Part shown: in pieces, positions 61,557 to 64,000 of the stretch
How positions within the stretch are numbered: position 1 is the stretch's first letter
Layout: every line of letters begins with the position of its first letter
Notes under the pieces: model-generated
Told to the model about the DNA's origin: nothing
Seen by the model: the letters and a program-made list of their open reading frames with translations, nothing else
Database searches by the model: none
Assembly: GCF_017873955.1 (NCBI RefSeq)
Contig: NZ_JAGGKS010000001.1
Span: 372,001 to 436,000 of the forward strand
Length of the DNA stretch: 64,000 bases
DNA from: Sedimentibacter acidaminivorans
Lineage (GTDB): Bacteria; Bacillota; Clostridia; Tissierellales; Sedimentibacteraceae
Direction of reading: 5' to 3'
Program-made: the position numbers and the translations under genes

Positions 61557-62333
61557 CTAAACTGCTTCTCTTAATGAGCTATCGAAATTTCTAGAATTGT
61601 AAATACTTACAAGTTCTTTTTCTGTAATATCTCCATTCCTAACATCTAGTACAACATTACCTTTATCTAACATAATTATTCTATCCGAATATTTTATAGC
61701 ATCTCTCACGTTATGAGAAATCATCATCGTTGTTATTGAATGAGTTTTAATTAATTCCTGTGTTTTTTCCATAATCAATCTAGACGTTTTAGGATCAAGA
61801 GCAGCTGTATGCTCATCCAATAATAGCAATTCAGGTTTTTTCAATGTTGCCATCAATAAAGATAAAGACTGTCTTTGACCACCTGATAAAAACTTAACTT
61901 CTGTGTTTAATTTATCTTCAAGACCAAGGTCCAATGTTTTTAGTATTTCTTTAAAATCATCAATTTTATTTCTATTTATTAGTTTTTTCAAACCAAATTT
62001 TTGGCATTTTTTTTCTGAAAGCGATATGTTTTCAAGTATCGTAAGAGAAGGTGAAACACCCATTGATGGATTTTGGTGAACTCTACCAATAAATTGAGCA
62101 CGTTCATTTTCTTTAAGGCTATTTATATTTTTGCCATTTAATATTACTTCGCCTTTTTCTTGTGATAATACACCGCTTATAATATTAAACAAGGTACTCT
62201 TTCCACATCCATTAGCTCCAAGGATAGATGTACATTCACCTTTTTCTATGCTAAGATTAAAATCATCAAATATAATTAATTCATTCTCGGTTCCCATGTT
62301 AAAGGTTTTTTTTATATTATTAATTTTTAACAT
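61557..62333 (-). CDS. ABC transporter ATP-binding protein (TrpZ-like)
   Basis: A 258-residue ABC ATPase with Walker A GANGCGKST, signature LSGGQRQSLSL and Walker B LLLLDEHTAALDP. It is the last gene of a three-gene importer and overlaps the permease end by one base. Systems with this layout (lipoprotein of the TrpX type, LivH-like permease, ATPase) import tryptophan, tyrosine or related compounds; the cargo is not decided by sequence. Confidence 0.88.
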   Translation of the reverse strand: MLKINNIKKTFNMGTENELIIFDDFNLSIEKGECTSILGANGCGKSTLFNIISGVLSQEKGEVILNGKNINSLKENERAQFIGRVHQNPSMGVSPSLTILENISLSEKKCQKFGLKKLINRNKIDDFKEILKTLDLGLEDKLNTEVKFLSGGQRQSLSLLMATLKKPELLLLDEHTAALDPKTSRLIMEKTQELIKTHSITTMMISHNVRDAIKYSDRIIMLDKGNVVLDVRNGDITEKELVSIYNSRNFDSSLREAV

Positions 62334-63199
62334 TATAATGCACCTTCCTTTTTTTGTTTTTTTATTTTTAAGTCTGGGCTAAATGTGTTGTAGCTCAAGA
62401 ATACTATTACTATCAACGCACTTATTGCCTTTAAATCAGTTGGCTCCAAACCTAAATCAATGGCTACAGCTCCAATAAGTTTATAAGTAACAGCCCCTAT
62501 TATTGCCCTTGTAGTACCACGTAGCTTCCTAGAGTTTCTAAATACTGTATCTCCAATTATTATGGATGCAAGAGCTACTACTATAATCGAGGTTCCCATT
62601 GTGATATCTGCAAAGCCTTGAAATTGTGCCATCAATGCACCACTCAATGCAACCAGCCCATTGGATAGCATTAATCCTATTAATTTATATTTATTGCAAT
62701 TCTCACCTAGTGATTTAACTAATGTTTCATTATCTCCAGTAGCTATTAATAAATAACCTACCTCAGTTTTTAAAAATAAATCCATTAAAATTTTGACAAT
62801 TGCTACTATAATAATTAGTACAACTATTTCTTCCATATTATCGAAGATAGAACTATAATTAAATAATCCAACATTTGACTTTCCATTTATCCTCAAATTT
62901 ATCGAATATAATAATGTCATTGTTAAAATTCCTGAAAGAAGTGCCTTAATTTTCAATTTTATATTTAATGTATAGGTAATTAGACCTGCTAATGTTCCTA
63001 ACAAAAATGATAGTAATGTGCTTAATATAGGTGAAAGTCCTAATGTAATGAACCTTGCAAATATGAAAGCTCCAAAAGGAAATGTACCCTCAACAGATAA
63101 ATCTGCGAAATCTAATATTTTGTATGTTATAAAAACTCCTATTGCAAGTATTGAAAATACTAATCCCTGCTCTACTGCTGTCAATAATAATGAATTCAT
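62333..63199 (-). CDS. ABC transporter permease (TrpY-like)
   Basis: A 288-residue permease of the BPD_transp_2 family with about eight to nine helices; FADLSVEGTFPFGAFIFAR and DITMGTSIIVVALASIIIGD are its conserved blocks. It lies between the ATPase and the binding protein of the same importer. The gap of 138 bp to the binding-protein gene is unusually long for such operons and holds no gene I can see. Confidence 0.88.
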   Translation of the reverse strand: MNSLLLTAVEQGLVFSILAIGVFITYKILDFADLSVEGTFPFGAFIFARFITLGLSPILSTLLSFLLGTLAGLITYTLNIKLKIKALLSGILTMTLLYSINLRINGKSNVGLFNYSSIFDNMEEIVVLIIIVAIVKILMDLFLKTEVGYLLIATGDNETLVKSLGENCNKYKLIGLMLSNGLVALSGALMAQFQGFADITMGTSIIVVALASIIIGDTVFRNSRKLRGTTRAIIGAVTYKLIGAVAIDLGLEPTDLKAISALIVIVFLSYNTFSPDLKIKKQKKEGAL

Positions 63200-63337
63200 A
63201 CTTAACGTCCTTTCTAGAATTGATGAACAATTGAAAAACAGTTTGATAATAGTTAGAGAACAATTGGAATATTATTTTAATACCATTATTAATCTACTAT
63301 CTCTATACCATTCTCCGATTGTTAATCTATTGTACTT

Positions 63338-64000
63338 CTATTGCTCTGTAAATTCTGCCCCTTCAAATGCCTTGTTATCTTTAGTAAATCCTAATGCTTC
63401 CATAACTTTTGTATTAACTTTTATCTCAAACTCTGGTGCTGATTCAACCGGAATATCTTTTATATCAACTTTATCTACAAGTATTTTTTTAGCCATTATT
63501 GCTGATTGCTTACCTATTCCATAAAAACTAATTCCTTCTGCCATCATTATTCCTTCATCTACATGTGTACTATCTGCTGAAACAGTAATTAATTTATTTT
63601 CCTCAGCAAGTTTTGCAACCAATGATATTGATGAAGCAACTAAATTATCTGTTATAATATATAATCCATCAACATTTTTAGATAGTGTAATAATTGCTTG
63701 TGGTATATCATTAACTGTTGTTATTCCTACAGTATCTATTGTGATTCCCATTTCTTTTGCAATTTCTTTAGTTTTATTGACTTGAACTTCTGAATTTGAT
63801 TCTCCTGTATTGTATATTATACCCACACCCCTAATATCTTTTTTTAGCTTAGTGAATAATTCCAAATTTTCTTTAATTGGTGCTGCATCATCTACACCAG
63901 TAATATTGTTATCTGTAGTATTTCTATCGGTTACAAGTTGAGAGAAAACAGGATCTGTAACTGCTGTAAAAATCAATGGAACGTCAGTTCCTTCTATTGC
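63338..64000 (-). CDS. ABC transporter substrate-binding protein (TrpX-like), 5' part missing
   Basis: The frame is open through the right edge; residues AIEGTDVPLIFTAVTDPVFSQ at the start of the visible part show that the protein continues upstream, so the N-terminal signal peptide is outside. Family PF04392-type marks are GVGIIYNTGESNSEVQ, DGLYIITDNLVASS, and ISFYGIGKQSAIMAKKIL. It would be the lipoprotein that delivers an aromatic amino acid or similar compound to the TrpYZ-like partners. Confidence 0.88.
   Translation of the reverse strand, partial: AIEGTDVPLIFTAVTDPVFSQLVTDRNTTDNNITGVDDAAPIKENLELFTKLKKDIRGVGIIYNTGESNSEVQVNKTKEIAKEMGITIDTVGITTVNDIPQAIITLSKNVDGLYIITDNLVASSISLVAKLAEENKLITVSADSTHVDEGIMMAEGISFYGIGKQSAIMAKKILVDKVDIKDIPVESAPEFEIKVNTKVMEALGFTKDNKAFEGAEFTEQ

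Noticed and set aside
1-64000. CRISPR array, tRNA or rRNA genes, insertion sequences or prophage
   Set aside because: I saw no regularly spaced repeats, no tRNA or rRNA-like stretches and no transposase, integrase or phage structural genes by reading both strands.

Overview
The window is AT-rich, densely coded chromosome from a low-GC Gram-positive bacterium, most likely an anaerobic, amino-acid-fermenting member of the Clostridia. The support is clostridial gene content and order (murB-PHP-rapZ-yvcK, DUF1385-prmC-prfA), strong GGAGG ribosome sites, sigma-A promoters, rubrerythrin, TAXI-TRAP and GltS glutamate-type transporters, and a tdh-kbl threonine pathway. A genus such as Sedimentibacter is possible but cannot be fixed from sequence reading alone. 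I saw no rRNA, tRNA, CRISPR array, insertion sequence or prophage. It reads as core plus accessory metabolism, not a mobile island.

Layout. 1-3.3 kb: the 3' end of a peptidase C26 gene, two tandem LytR-CpsA-Psr genes and two cold-shock genes. 3.3-12.5 kb: one long minus-strand operon for nucleoside uptake and salvage. It encodes purine nucleoside phosphorylase, an ADP-ribosylglycohydrolase-family protein, a BMP lipoprotein, an ABC ATPase, two permeases, a nucleoside hydrolase and ribokinase. It starts from a clear sigma-A promoter and has a structured leader ending in a terminator. 12.5-19.6 kb: cvfB, pgi, a PAS-PP2C phosphatase, yvcK, rapZ, a PHP protein and murB. 19.8-30.1 kb: an M20 amidohydrolase, malic enzyme, a RocB-like peptidase, argH, rubrerythrin, then rqcP, prfA, prmC, DUF1385 and greA. 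30.3-35.2 kb: a PMCA-type Ca2+ pump, a branched-chain aminotransferase, and a folate transporter (folT) under a tetrahydrofolate riboswitch that can hide its ribosome site.

35.4-52 kb is the most interesting part. Two paralogous GlnK/GlnL-like two-component systems each border a glutamate-type transporter: a TAXI-TRAP cluster and gltS. Between them lies a TetR-controlled minus-strand cluster: small membrane protein, sodium:solute symporter, acyl-CoA synthetase, KAS III-like condensing enzyme with an altered active site, iron-sulfur flavoprotein and SDR reductase. Its promoter carries a 29-bp near-perfect palindrome, an excellent TetR operator candidate. The logic is inducible import, CoA activation, condensation or acyl transfer, and reduction of an unknown carboxylic acid. 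I could not match it to a named pathway.

52-64 kb: kbl-tdh, a metallophosphoesterase, a YhaN/YhaO-like pair in which the nuclease partner has lost several Mre11-family metal motifs, a divergent Crp/Fnr regulator and ferredoxin pair sharing a palindromic operator, truA, and a TrpXYZ-like ABC transporter cut by the window edge.
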